DNA from: Flemingiibacterium sp045634005
Lineage (GTDB): Bacteria > Bacillota > Clostridia > Oscillospirales > CAG-272
Reading direction: 5' to 3'
DNA length: 40,945 bases
Assembly (NCBI GenBank): GCA_045634005.1
Contig: JAZQZL010000011.1
Location: 1 to 40,945, forward strand
In this document: positions 25,258-34,134 of the stretch, piece after piece
Numbering within the stretch: the stretch's first letter is position 1
How the letters are laid out: each line of letters opens with the position of its first letter
Translations under genes and position numbers: made by a program
Notes under the pieces: generated by a model
Seen by the model: only the letters and a program-made list of their open reading frames with translations
The model's database searches: none
Told to the model about the DNA's origin: nothing

Positions 25258-25950
25258 TCAGAGTAGCATTTCAAGTAGCTCGGTGTACGATCTAACTGTT
25301 TTGGTCGGGATAATACCCGTTTTGTTTTCGATACCGTTCGGATTGTACCAAACGGTGTCGATGCCGCAATTATTTCCGCCGAGAATATCGTGCGGCAGCG
25401 AGTCGCCGATAATAACCGACGATGCGCGTTTATCTTCGCCTATGCGAGCGAAAACAAAGTCAAAATACTCGCGCATCGGCTTTGCGGCGCCTGCTTCCTC
25501 GGACACGAATATATCTGTAAAATATTCGTGTATCGGAGAGAGGTAAAAGCGTTTTTTCTGCGTGTGCGACACACCGTTGGTGACGATATACATATCGTAG
25601 TGCTTTGACAGCTCGCGGCACAATTCGAGCGCGCCGTCAAAAAGCTTCGACACGTTTGCAAGCTCGTCAACGTACTCTGCGTTGAGAAGCGAGCTTGAAG
25701 CGTCTGTGCTCTTTCCGATAGCCTCAAAGAATATTCCAAATCGGTTATCCTGCAAATATTCCTTGGTTATCTCACCGCGTCCGAGTTGCTCCCACAAATC
25801 GTCGTTTATTTTAACGTAACGCTCGAAATCGCCATTACTTAATTGTATGCCGTGCGAGGACATAACTATTCCGAATGCTTCGCGCTCGGCGGCATCGAAG
25901 TCGAAAAGCGTTCTGTCTGCGTCAAAAAGCAGAGTTTGGTATTTTTTCAT
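25258..25950 (-). CDS. HAD-family phosphatase, YjjG/YfnB type
   Basis: A 230-residue cytoplasmic phosphohydrolase. HAD motif I is FDADRTLFDFDAAE (Asp nucleophile and acid/base), motif II is the Thr in IVTNGVSH, motif III Lys in AAKPMREYFDF, and motif IV IIGDSLPHDI. The DADRTLFDFD opening and helical cap resemble YjjG/YfnB, which dephosphorylates non-canonical pyrimidine nucleotides; that specificity is an inference. Its ATG overlaps the tyrS stop by 4 bases (ATGA), so the two are co-translated. Confidence 0.88.
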   Translation of the reverse strand: MKKYQTLLFDADRTLFDFDAAEREAFGIVMSSHGIQLSNGDFERYVKINDDLWEQLGRGEITKEYLQDNRFGIFFEAIGKSTDASSSLLNAEYVDELANVSKLFDGALELCRELSKHYDMYIVTNGVSHTQKKRFYLSPIHEYFTDIFVSEEAGAAKPMREYFDFVFARIGEDKRASSVIIGDSLPHDILGGNNCGIDTVWYNPNGIENKTGIIPTKTVRSYTELLEMLL

Positions 25951-27155
25951 CGTGCGATAAACTTGTGGAATACCTTCTTACCCTTCTTGATGATAACGCC
26001 GTCAGTGAGCTTTGCAGCTTCAACAACTGCATCAAAACGTTCAACCTTAACGTCGTCAACAGCGATACCGCCCTGCTGGATAAGGCGCTTTGCTTCGCCC
26101 TTTGAGGGAGCAAGCTTACCTGCAACGAGAAGGTCAACTACGCTCGTGTCAACTGCCTCAACCTCGGTGGTGGGCATATTTTCGCTGGAGCCGCCGCCGG
26201 AGAATACTGCGCGCGCAGCCTCGAGAGCCTTATCAGCCTCTTCCTTGCCGTGTACCATATTGGTAAGCTCGTATGCGAGGATTTCCTTTGCCTTGTTAAG
26301 CTGTGCGCCCTCCCAGGTGGACATCTCGCGGATCTGTTCCATAGGAAGGAAGGTAAGCATGCGGATGCACTTTAAAACGTCCGCGTCGCCAACGTTTCTC
26401 CAATACTGGAAGAAATCGAACGGAGAGGTCTTGTTGGGGTCAAGCCATACTGCGTTGCCCGCGGTCTTACCCATCTTCTTACCGTTAGAGTCGGTAAGAA
26501 GAGTGATGGTCATAGCATAAGCATCCTTGCCGAGCTTCTTTCTGATAAGCTCTGTACCGCCAAGCATATTCGACCACTGGTCGTCGCCGCCGAACTCCAT
26601 ATTACAGCCGTACTTCTTGAACATGTAGTAGAAGTCGTAGGACTGCATGATCATATAGTTGAATTCAAGGAAGGAAAGGCCCTTCTCCATTCTCTGCTTG
26701 TAGCACTCTGCGCGAAGCATATTGTTAACGGAGAAGCAAGCACCAACCTCACGTAGTAACTCAACGTAGTTAAGGCTTAAAAGCCAATCCGCGTTATTTA
26801 CCATCATCGCCTTGCCCTCGCCGAACTCGATGAATCTCTCCATCTGGCGCTTGAAGCACTCTGCGTTATGGTCGATGTCTTCTTTGGTGAGCATCTTGCG
26901 CATATCGGTACGGCCAGACGGGTCGCCGATCATAGTAGTACCGCCGCCGATAAGTGCGATGGGCTTATTGCCTGCCATCTGAAGGCGCTTCATAAGCGTG
27001 AGCGCCATAAAGTGACCTGCGGTAAGCGAGTCAGCGGTGCAGTCAAAGCCGATGTAAAAGGTAGCCTTACCTTCGTTTATCATCTCACGGATATGCTCTT
27101 CATCCGTTACCTGCGCGATAAGTCCGCGCTCTACAAGCTCTTCGTATAATTTCAT
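25947..27155 (-). CDS. tyrS: Tyrosine--tRNA ligase
   Basis: A class I synthetase of 402 residues that charges tRNA-Tyr. GFDCTADSLTAGHFMAL carries the HIGH-like GHFM at residues 47-50, and KMGKT at 227-231 is the KMSKS loop. FGGDDQWSNM is the tyrosine-binding block. A C-terminal S4 RNA-binding domain (VVDLLVAGKLAPSKGEAKRLIQQGG) is present. No ordinary T-box leader is seen; the 190-base repeat occupies most of the leader. AGGAAGG lies 8-10 bases before the ATG. Confidence 0.97.
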   Translation of the reverse strand: MKLYEELVERGLIAQVTDEEHIREMINEGKATFYIGFDCTADSLTAGHFMALTLMKRLQMAGNKPIALIGGGTTMIGDPSGRTDMRKMLTKEDIDHNAECFKRQMERFIEFGEGKAMMVNNADWLLSLNYVELLREVGACFSVNNMLRAECYKQRMEKGLSFLEFNYMIMQSYDFYYMFKKYGCNMEFGGDDQWSNMLGGTELIRKKLGKDAYAMTITLLTDSNGKKMGKTAGNAVWLDPNKTSPFDFFQYWRNVGDADVLKCIRMLTFLPMEQIREMSTWEGAQLNKAKEILAYELTNMVHGKEEADKALEAARAVFSGGGSSENMPTTEVEAVDTSVVDLLVAGKLAPSKGEAKRLIQQGGIAVDDVKVERFDAVVEAAKLTDGVIIKKGKKVFHKFIAR

Positions 27156-27190
27156 TGTTTTGTACCTTCCTTGTATAGAGATTTTATTGT

Positions 27191-27380
27191 TTGTTTGGGA
27201 GTTACGGTCGCTTTTTGAAAAAAGCTCCGCAAAAACTTCAAATTGGCTTCGCCACCACAGAGGCTTTGGCTAAGCCGTAGTTCACGCTCTCGGTAGTTGG
27301 GGACCTCGCCGACACCCGTGTCGGCACCCCAACGACCGTTTTGCGGTAATCTATCGCTTCACCACATCTTTGGCGTTACA
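27191..27380 (-). repeat. Dispersed 190-base repeat, copy 3, in the tyrS leader
   Basis: The counterpart of 22121-22310 in the same relative position. Its core (27205-27239) is identical to the reverse complement of 301-335. The palindrome GCCGACACCCGTGTCGGC is at 27308-27325; it is nested in a second stem, GTTGGGG / CCCCAAC, closed by GGT / ACC (27292-27337). A further hairpin, GGCTT / AAGCC, lies at about 27263-27277. The element ends 31 bases from the recN stop codon. Core and gene orientation match the other copies. Confidence 0.9.
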
Positions 27381-27411
27381 TTGTTAAAGTTACTTTTTGT
27401 TGGGATATATT

Positions 27412-29106
27412 TCATCCGCCATCGATCATTTCTCTTGCGGTTTTGATAAGGGTGTCGGTTATATTGATGCCGCCCATTATGCGCGCCACCTCTGCAACCC
27501 TTCCGTCAGGTGTAAGCGGTGTTACCGTGGTCGATACGCGATCGCTAACCTCGCGTTTTTCGATAAGGTAATGGTTTTCCGCTTTAGCGGCTATCTGTGC
27601 CGCGTGCGTTACACACAGCACCTGTCCTCCGCCCTTTCGTGCAAGCTCACGAAGCTTGATGCCGATCTTCTCCGACGTCTTACCCGACACGCCCGTGTCA
27701 ACCTCGTCGAATATGAGTGTACCAAGTCCGTCGCCCTCAAACAGCACGCTCTTTATAGCAAGCATTATTCTTGAAAGCTCACCGCCCGAAGCGATCTTCG
27801 CCATAGGCTTCAGCGGCTCGCCCTTGTTTGTCGATATAAGGAACTCAACGTCATCCGCTCCGTTTTTGGCATATCCGTCAGAGCCTTGGCGCCGATTCAC
27901 CTGACACACGAAGCCAACACCGCCCATATCGAGATATGCAAGCTCAGCCACTATCTTCTTTGCAAGCTCGTCCGCCGCATCAGAGCGTCGCTTTGAAAGC
28001 GCATCTGCGCACGCTTCAAGCTTCGGCGCGAGAGCATTTCTCTCACGTGTCAGCTCATCAAGCTTTTCCTCGCTCATTTCAATGTCCTCAAGCTGCGACT
28101 TCGCATCATCGAGGAATTTAAGCACGTCAGCAACGCTGTCACCGTATTTTCGCTCAAGCTTCGATATAGCATCAAGTCTGGTTTCCACGCGATCAAGTTC
28201 CGCTGTCGGATCGTCACACTCATCGTCGCGAAGCGCGTCTACCGTGAGCGCGATATCCTCAAGCTCTCCAATCACCGCATCAAGGCGCGATATAAGCGAG
28301 TCCGCGTCCGGCATTACAGGCGCGAGCGCTTCGAGTGCGCGGCTCGCACGCTTGCACTTTTCCATCGCCGCGTTGCCCTTTTCGTTTTGGTATATGAGAT
28401 TGTATATTCCCTCTGACAGCTCAAGTATCTTTTCGCTGTTCTGAAGCTTCTGTCTTTTAGCTAGAAGCTTTTCCTCCTCGTCGGGCTTTAGCTTGACCGC
28501 CTCTATTTCGTCTATCTGGAAGCGCAGGAATTCAAGCTTTTGCGCTTTTTCGCGTTCGTTTTGAGATAGCTCCGAAATGCGACGCTCGAGCTCACAGTAT
28601 TTTGAATAACACTCGCGGTATGCCAAAAGCTCTGCATCAACTCCCGCGAACTTGTCGAGATACTGTATATGATTATCGGGCACCAAAAGCGCCATATTAT
28701 CGTGCTGACCGTGTATCCCGATAAGATACGCCATCGCCTCACGCATCAGCGAGAGCGGTATCACACGACCGTTACAACGCGCCGTTGATTTACCTGCACT
28801 CGTCAGAGTACGTGTAAACATCAGAACGCCGTCCTCGTCAGGTGAAATGCCAAGTTCAGCTATCGCCGCCACGGCACCGTCCGACACATCGCAGAACACC
28901 GCCGAAACCTCCGCAGTGTCCTCGCCGTTTCTGATAAGCTCGCGCGATTGCTTTGCACCGCAGATGAGGTTTATACTGTCAATGATTATCGACTTACCTG
29001 CGCCGGTTTCACCCGTAAGCACGGTAAAGCCGCCTGTAAAATCTATGTCTGCCAACTTGATAACGGCAATATTTTCTATATGAAGTGACGAGAGCAGAAG
29101 CCTCAC
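27412..29106 (-). CDS. recN: DNA repair protein RecN
   Basis: An SMC-like ATPase that acts on DNA double-strand breaks. The 564-residue protein has the Walker A GETGAGKS at 32-39, a long coiled-coil middle, ABC signature GGELSRIMLAI near 460 and Walker B LIFDEVDTGVSG. The start used is GTG (MRLLLSSLHIENIAVI) with AAAGG three bases away; a start a few codons later is possible. It is the last gene of the nusB operon and is followed by the 190-base repeat. Confidence 0.95.
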   Translation of the reverse strand: MRLLLSSLHIENIAVIKLADIDFTGGFTVLTGETGAGKSIIIDSINLICGAKQSRELIRNGEDTAEVSAVFCDVSDGAVAAIAELGISPDEDGVLMFTRTLTSAGKSTARCNGRVIPLSLMREAMAYLIGIHGQHDNMALLVPDNHIQYLDKFAGVDAELLAYRECYSKYCELERRISELSQNEREKAQKLEFLRFQIDEIEAVKLKPDEEEKLLAKRQKLQNSEKILELSEGIYNLIYQNEKGNAAMEKCKRASRALEALAPVMPDADSLISRLDAVIGELEDIALTVDALRDDECDDPTAELDRVETRLDAISKLERKYGDSVADVLKFLDDAKSQLEDIEMSEEKLDELTRERNALAPKLEACADALSKRRSDAADELAKKIVAELAYLDMGGVGFVCQVNRRQGSDGYAKNGADDVEFLISTNKGEPLKPMAKIASGGELSRIMLAIKSVLFEGDGLGTLIFDEVDTGVSGKTSEKIGIKLRELARKGGGQVLCVTHAAQIAAKAENHYLIEKREVSDRVSTTVTPLTPDGRVAEVARIMGGINITDTLIKTAREMIDGG

Positions 29107-29126
29107 CGCCTTTCATTCGTTTGTAA

Positions 29127-29582
29127 TTATTTTGTATTTATCAACTCATAAAGGTCGTCCGCAAGCGACTGTGCCGCCTCGGGTGTACGCATTACGATGA
29201 TTATCGTATCGTCGCCTGCAACGCTTCCCACTACGTCGTCGCGCTCCAGCGAATCGATTGCCGCCGCCGCGCCCTGTGCCATACCCGAATAGGTCTTGAC
29301 CACCGCGATATTACCGGCACGGTCAACCCTCTGCACGGTTTCCATAAGAAGCATACGGAACTTTGTACTAAGCGTCTTTCCCTCACGGCGCGGCATCGCA
29401 TACTTGTATCTGCCTGCACTGCCGTTTACCTTCACAAGCCCAAGCTCGCGTATATCACGAGAGATAGTCGCCTGCGTGACCTTAAAGCCCTTCGCGCGAA
29501 GGCACTCAAGAAGCTCCTCCTGCGTTTCCACGTCCTTTTCGCCAATCAGCGACATTATTTCGTTCTGACGGTATTCTTTCAT
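29127..29582 (-). CDS. argR: Arginine repressor ArgR
   Basis: A 151-residue transcription regulator. The winged helix contains TQATISRDIRELGLVKV (DNA recognition), and the C-terminal hexamerisation domain has VVGSVAGDDTIIIVMRT, where Asp residues bind arginine. It would repress arginine synthesis genes when arginine is abundant. It lies 22 bases after nadK and 20 before recN, the usual clostridial order argR-recN. Confidence 0.96.
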   Translation of the reverse strand: MKEYRQNEIMSLIGEKDVETQEELLECLRAKGFKVTQATISRDIRELGLVKVNGSAGRYKYAMPRREGKTLSTKFRMLLMETVQRVDRAGNIAVVKTYSGMAQGAAAAIDSLERDDVVGSVAGDDTIIIVMRTPEAAQSLADDLYELINTK

Positions 29583-29604
29583 TATCGGTTCACCCCTCCA
29601 AAAA

Positions 29605-30465
29605 TCAACGTCTGTCTGCCATCTTGTGTCGCAGTGCCTCGTAAAATCCGCCCTGCTTCAAGCGTATAAATCCAACGCATTCCTCGCATCGGTGCACAGT
29701 TACGGTTTCTCCGTACACAAGCGGATACGTTTCACATCCGTCTGCGTTAAGGTAAAGCTTTTCCTCACGCATCGTCACGTTCTTTATCTTAAGCTCGGAC
29801 TTTGCCGAAAACACGAGCGGTGTTGCACTCAAGGAGTGCGAGCATATCGGCGTTATAAGAAGTGCCTCCAATCGCGGATCAATGACTGCGCCGCCCGCCG
29901 ACATTGAATATGCGGTCGAGCCTGTCGGAGTGGCCGCTATAAGGCCGTCCGCGCGATAGCAGTTGACGAGGTTGCCGTCACAGTAAAGCTCTATGTCAAC
30001 TATTCTGAACACCGACTCACCGCCGATCACCACCTCATTAAGAGCGAAAAGGCGCTCGTCACCAAGCTCCGCCTCTATCATCATTCGGCTCTCGACGGTA
30101 TAATCGCCTGTGCAAAGGCGTTCAAGTAAGTATAACTCGTCAAGCTCGATCTCCGCCATATACCCTATGCGCCCGAGATTTACACCGACGAGAGGTACCC
30201 TCCCCTTCGCACATTGACGTGCCGCTTTGATGATAGTTCCGTCGCCGCCAAGCACGACCATCGCATCGGGCACGCTATAAAGTTCATCATCGTTTACGAA
30301 ATCAACAGCATCAGAGATGCCCTCGCCAAGCGACAGACATATCTGCTTTTTCAGCGACTCATGCATCATTATACGCGCTTTGCCGCGAAGCGTATCGATG
30401 ACTCTCGTCGTACCGAGAAAATCTATATCGTTTGCAGTATTCGGATAAATACCAATCGTTTTCAC
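29605..30465 (-). CDS. nadK: NAD kinase
   Basis: A 286-residue enzyme that phosphorylates NAD to NADP. The GGDGT motif is at 73-77, followed by NLGRIGYMAE, the second conserved block TPTGSTAYSMSAGG and the C-terminal strands. The start is GTG at 30465 with GGAGGGAG upstream. It lies 27 bases beyond tlyA; the tlyA stop is TAG and the frame between them is open. Confidence 0.96.
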   Translation of the reverse strand: MKTIGIYPNTANDIDFLGTTRVIDTLRGKARIMMHESLKKQICLSLGEGISDAVDFVNDDELYSVPDAMVVLGGDGTIIKAARQCAKGRVPLVGVNLGRIGYMAEIELDELYLLERLCTGDYTVESRMMIEAELGDERLFALNEVVIGGESVFRIVDIELYCDGNLVNCYRADGLIAATPTGSTAYSMSAGGAVIDPRLEALLITPICSHSLSATPLVFSAKSELKIKNVTMREEKLYLNADGCETYPLVYGETVTVHRCEECVGFIRLKQGGFYEALRHKMADRR

Positions 30466-30492
30466 CGAAAATCTCCCTCCAGAGAAGTATCT

Positions 30493-31263
30493 CTACTCGC
30501 CAAACGCAAGTACCTTGATTTTAGCACGGTCAAATCCGCCAACCGTATCAAACACCGCAAGATATTCGCGGTTCCCGTCGCCTCCGAGTATCGGAGAAAC
30601 TGTAAGACCGCCGCACTTCAATCCGCTTTGCTCCGCCGTATCAAGCACGCGTTCTATAACCTCGACGTGTACCTGTCTGTCCTTCACAATGCCGTTTTTG
30701 CCGATATTCGCGCGTCCCGCCTCAAACTGTGGCTTGATAAGCGTTACAACGCATCCCCTCTCATTTAAAAGCGACGCTATTGCAGGAAGTATCAGCGTTT
30801 GCGAAATAAACGATACGTCACACACGACCATATCGCATCTTCCGCCTATATCCTCAGGCGTAACGTATCTTGCGTTTACGCCCTCATATGAAGTGACGCG
30901 CGCATCGTTTTCGAGCGAAGCGTCAAGCTGTGCGCGTCCCACGTCAACGGCGCGTACACGCGCCGCTCCGTTTTGCAAAAGGCAATCCGTAAATCCGCCG
31001 GTAGACGCGCCTATATCAACGCAGTCAAGCCCTGTGACGTCGAGTGCAAACACATCAAGTGCGCGCTCAAGCTTAAGACCGCCACGGCTGACATAGCGGA
31101 GCGTTTCTCCGACTACCGTTATCACGCATTCTTCAGAAATCTCCGCCGACGGCTTGGTTACCGCCCTACCGTCAACGTTTATATTTCCGTCCTTTATCAT
31201 CTTCTGCGCAGCCTCACGGCTTTTGGCAAGCCCGCGCGCATAGACAAGTTTATCTAACCGCAT
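30493..31263 (-). CDS. tlyA: TlyA-family rRNA methyltransferase
   Basis: A 256-residue protein with an N-terminal S4 RNA-binding domain (MRLDKLVYARGLAKSREAAQKMI) and an FtsJ-like methyltransferase domain whose SAM loop reads CVDIGASTGGFTDCLLQNGA. Known TlyA proteins methylate 2'-O of cytidines in 16S and 23S rRNA; some have been called hemolysins. It ends in TAG and lies in the nusB-recN operon. Confidence 0.94.
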   Translation of the reverse strand: MRLDKLVYARGLAKSREAAQKMIKDGNINVDGRAVTKPSAEISEECVITVVGETLRYVSRGGLKLERALDVFALDVTGLDCVDIGASTGGFTDCLLQNGAARVRAVDVGRAQLDASLENDARVTSYEGVNARYVTPEDIGGRCDMVVCDVSFISQTLILPAIASLLNERGCVVTLIKPQFEAGRANIGKNGIVKDRQVHVEVIERVLDTAEQSGLKCGGLTVSPILGGDGNREYLAVFDTVGGFDRAKIKVLAFGE

Positions 31264-31267
31264 AGCC

Positions 31268-31720
31268 TTAGAACACAGGAATGACTATAGCGATAAGGAT
31301 GCCGAGTATAGCGCCCACAACGACCTGAAAAGGAGTATGACCTATCAGCTCCTTGAGGTTCTTGTCAAGATAGCGCATATCACCGTCCGAAAACTCCTTT
31401 GCCATTCGGTTAAGAACCTTCGCCTGCTCACCTGCGGCTCTACGCACGCCCGCCGCATCGTACATCACTATGAATGCAAGTATAAATGCAAGCGCGAACT
31501 CAACGCTGTTCGTTCCGTTCACCTTCGCCGTAGCAACGACAAGAGAGCAAACGGTCGCGGAGTGGGAGCTTGGCATTCCGCCCGACGACATAATGATCCT
31601 GAAATCAAAATTCCGGTTTTTTATGATATACCGAACACATTTTATAAGCTGCGCCGAGAACCAGCCCGCAAGCGCACACAGCAATAAATAGTTCGTAAAA
31701 AATCCTATAACGTAATCCAT
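31268..31720 (-). CDS. Divergent PAP2-family membrane protein (DUF212, YuiD-like)
   Basis: A 150-residue membrane protein with about four helices. The blocks GGMPSSHSATVCSL, YDAAGVRRAAGEQAKVLN and LKELIGHTPFQVVVG are those of DUF212, a divergent form of acid phosphatase/vanadium haloperoxidase. The lipid phosphatase activity is suspected in the family, not shown. Its place between ispA and tlyA would suit dephosphorylation of a polyprenyl pyrophosphate, though this is only inference. The gene is 13 bases after ispA. Confidence 0.9.
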   Translation of the reverse strand: MDYVIGFFTNYLLLCALAGWFSAQLIKCVRYIIKNRNFDFRIIMSSGGMPSSHSATVCSLVVATAKVNGTNSVEFALAFILAFIVMYDAAGVRRAAGEQAKVLNRMAKEFSDGDMRYLDKNLKELIGHTPFQVVVGAILGILIAIVIPVF

Positions 31721-31733
31721 AAAAGTCCTCTCA

Positions 31734-32642
31734 TCAGTTGCTTCGCGTCAAAAGGTAATCTGCAAGCTCTATAAGCGCCTCGGCGCCCAAGTAACCGGAC
31801 ACAGCAGCCTTTGCCGCCTCGGTCAGTTCCTTTGCATATGCAAGCGCGTCGTCGATCGACATAACCGTTGCGAACGTGGTCTTACCGCACTCGCCGTCAC
31901 TGCCTATCGGCTTGCCAAGCACCGCTTCGTCGCCAACCACATCAAGCACGTCGTCGATAACCTGAAACGCTCTGCCAACACAAAGCGCGTACTTTTCCGC
32001 CGCTTCGATAAGCTCTTCGGAGGCTCCGCCTGCAAGGCATCCAAGCAGTGCAGCACATCTTATAAGCTCGCCTGTTTTGAGCGACTGAAGAAGCTCAAGA
32101 GTTGGCATATCGAATTCTTCATTCTCACCGATAAGGTCTATTACCTGACCGCCAATCATTCCGTCGGCGCCCGCGCACTGTGAAAGAAGCGCAACCGCAC
32201 TCGCATTGGTGTTGCCGTCAAGAAGCGGGTTGGTCGCCGCAACGCCGAACGCGCGTGTTAAAAGAGCATCGCCTGCAAGAAGCGCATTAGCCTCACCGAA
32301 CACCTTGTGACTCGTGGGCTTACCGCGGCGAAGATCGTCATTATCCATACACGGCAGATCGTCGTGTATAAGCGAATAGGTGTGTATCATCTCAAGCGCG
32401 CATCCGTAAGGAAGTGCAGCTTCAAAGGTACACTTCTCATCCCGGCCGCTCTGTCCTGCCGCTAAAAGCGCAAACTGCAAAACAAGGAACGGGCGAAGGC
32501 GTTTACCGCCTGCGAGAAGGCTATAACGCATAGCCTCATAAATAACACCGTAGCGTGCATCGCACTTGGGAACGTACGCTTCAAGCTCGGCTTCAACAGC
32601 CGCCGCGCCGTACTTAAGAAGGGTTTCTATATTGGTGCTCAT
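31734..32642 (-). CDS. ispA: Polyprenyl synthetase (farnesyl/geranylgeranyl diphosphate synthase type)
   Basis: A 302-residue trans-prenyltransferase making farnesyl diphosphate from isopentenyl and allylic diphosphates. The first Asp-rich motif is DDLPCMDNDD, followed by RRGKPTSHKVFG; the second is QVIDDVLDVVGD near 215. The short chain-length motif fits IspA. It overlaps the stop of xseB by 4 bases, a standard xseB-ispA arrangement. Confidence 0.95.
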   Translation of the reverse strand: MSTNIETLLKYGAAAVEAELEAYVPKCDARYGVIYEAMRYSLLAGGKRLRPFLVLQFALLAAGQSGRDEKCTFEAALPYGCALEMIHTYSLIHDDLPCMDNDDLRRGKPTSHKVFGEANALLAGDALLTRAFGVAATNPLLDGNTNASAVALLSQCAGADGMIGGQVIDLIGENEEFDMPTLELLQSLKTGELIRCAALLGCLAGGASEELIEAAEKYALCVGRAFQVIDDVLDVVGDEAVLGKPIGSDGECGKTTFATVMSIDDALAYAKELTEAAKAAVSGYLGAEALIELADYLLTRSN

Positions 32643-32866
32643 TTCTTATCTTCCTGTGCTGTAAAATCTTCTTCCTTGCCGCCAACGAGAATCTTAACTC
32701 TCTGCTCTGCCGAGTCAAGCTTGCCCGAGCAAAGCTTCACAAGGCTTACACCCTCTTCAAAAAGTGCAAGCGACTCATCGAGCGGGGCCGAGCCGCTGTC
32801 AAGCGCGCGGACTATTTCCTCAAGGCGAGCAAGCGCCGCCTCAAACGTAAGCTCTTTGTTTTCCAT
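32639..32866 (-). CDS. xseB: Exodeoxyribonuclease VII small subunit
   Basis: A 75-residue, mostly helical protein that binds the large subunit XseA. FEAALARLEEIVRALDSG and PLDESLALFEEGVSLVKLC are the family pattern. It follows xseA by 14 bases and overlaps ispA. Confidence 0.95.
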   Translation of the reverse strand: MENKELTFEAALARLEEIVRALDSGSAPLDESLALFEEGVSLVKLCSGKLDSAEQRVKILVGGKEEDFTAQEDKK

Positions 32867-32880
32867 CGTTTTATCCCTCT

Positions 32881-34134
32881 TTAATCCTCTATAATCTCCA
32901 CAACGTCGCCGACAACATTTCCGTCGGTCGTGCGGAAGGTAAATCTGTCGCCCTTTTCTATCTGTCGAACGCTCTTTATAAGCTTTCCCGAATTATCGTA
33001 CACCGCCGAATATCCGCGCGATATTACCGACATCGGATTCAAAGCCTCGAGCGATGCCGTAAGCGAAGCGAATTTTCCGCGCTTATCGGTAAGCGTAAGC
33101 TTTATGTCCTGTTCAAGACGTGTCGAGAGTGAAAACAGAGCCATTCTCTTGTCGTCAATAAAATTCTGCGGTGAGGTAAGCGCTCGGCTTTTGGCAAGCT
33201 GCGAAAGCTGTGTTCTGCGCGTGCTGACCGCCCTTGTAAGAGCAAGCTCCATGTGTCCGACGATATTGTTTATCTTGCGCTTCAGCTCAAGCGTATCGGG
33301 AACGGCTATCTCTGCCGCCGCCGAGGGTGTCGGCGCACGCATATCCGCGGCAAAGTCGCAGATGGTAAAGTCCGTTTCGTGTCCGACCGCTGAAATAACG
33401 GGGATAGAACTCGCCGCAACCGTGCGCGCGAGATTCTCGTCGTTAAACGCCCAAAGGCCCTCGATCGATCCGCCGCCGCGACCGATTATAATAACGTCGA
33501 CGCTTCTCTCTGCGTTAAAATGGTTTACACCTGCGATAAGCTGTGCGGGTGCATCGGGTCCCTGGACGAGCGACGGGAACAGCACTATCTTCGCAAGTGG
33601 GAAACGTCTGCGCGTAACGTTTATCATATCACGCACAGCCGCGCCCGTCGGAGATGTGATTATTCCGATGCGAGTCGGAATCTTGGGGAGCGGCTTCTTC
33701 CTCGTGGGAGAGAACAGCCCCTCCGCCTCAAGCTTTCGCTTTAACTGCTCAAAGGCGATATAAAGGCTTCCAATACCGTCTGGCTCCATTTGCTCGACGT
33801 ATATCTGATACTGTCCGTCGCGAACGAACGCGCTGACGCGTCCGCGCACGATGACCTTCATTCCGTTTTCGGGAAGGAATTTAAGCTTCGATGCCGCGCT
33901 CTTGAACATTACCGCGCGGATAAGGCTATCGGGATCCTTAAGCGTAAAATAAAAGTGTCCCGTTCTGTGATTGGTGAAGTTTGATATCTCACCCTTTATA
34001 TAAACGTCTGAAAGTATGTCGTTCGAATCGATTATCTGCTTGATATAGGCGTTAAGCTGCGCGACTGTTAGTACCGCGCGTCCGTCGCCCATAGGAGCGT
34101 CGGGCGTATTCATGATTTCGTCCAAAACTCCCAT
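32881..34134 (-). CDS. xseA: Exodeoxyribonuclease VII large subunit
   Basis: The catalytic subunit of ExoVII, which digests single-stranded DNA. The 417-residue protein starts with an OB fold (TVAQLNAYIKQIIDS, VYIKGEISNF) and has the conserved RGGGSIEGLWAFNDE, AVGHETDFTICDFAAD and RAPTPSAAAE blocks, then a long coiled coil. Start choice is uncertain: ATG 34134 has GAGG just upstream but overlaps the previous gene by 25 bases; ATG 34113 overlaps its stop by 3 bases. Confidence 0.95.
   Translation of the reverse strand: MGVLDEIMNTPDAPMGDGRAVLTVAQLNAYIKQIIDSNDILSDVYIKGEISNFTNHRTGHFYFTLKDPDSLIRAVMFKSAASKLKFLPENGMKVIVRGRVSAFVRDGQYQIYVEQMEPDGIGSLYIAFEQLKRKLEAEGLFSPTRKKPLPKIPTRIGIITSPTGAAVRDMINVTRRRFPLAKIVLFPSLVQGPDAPAQLIAGVNHFNAERSVDVIIIGRGGGSIEGLWAFNDENLARTVAASSIPVISAVGHETDFTICDFAADMRAPTPSAAAEIAVPDTLELKRKINNIVGHMELALTRAVSTRRTQLSQLAKSRALTSPQNFIDDKRMALFSLSTRLEQDIKLTLTDKRGKFASLTASLEALNPMSVISRGYSAVYDNSGKLIKSVRQIEKGDRFTFRTTDGNVVGDVVEIIED

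Noticed and set aside
27191..27380. T-box riboswitch ahead of tyrS
   Set aside because: No AGGGTGGNACCGCG-type motif is present, and the same element precedes dnaE, which is not controlled by tRNA charging.
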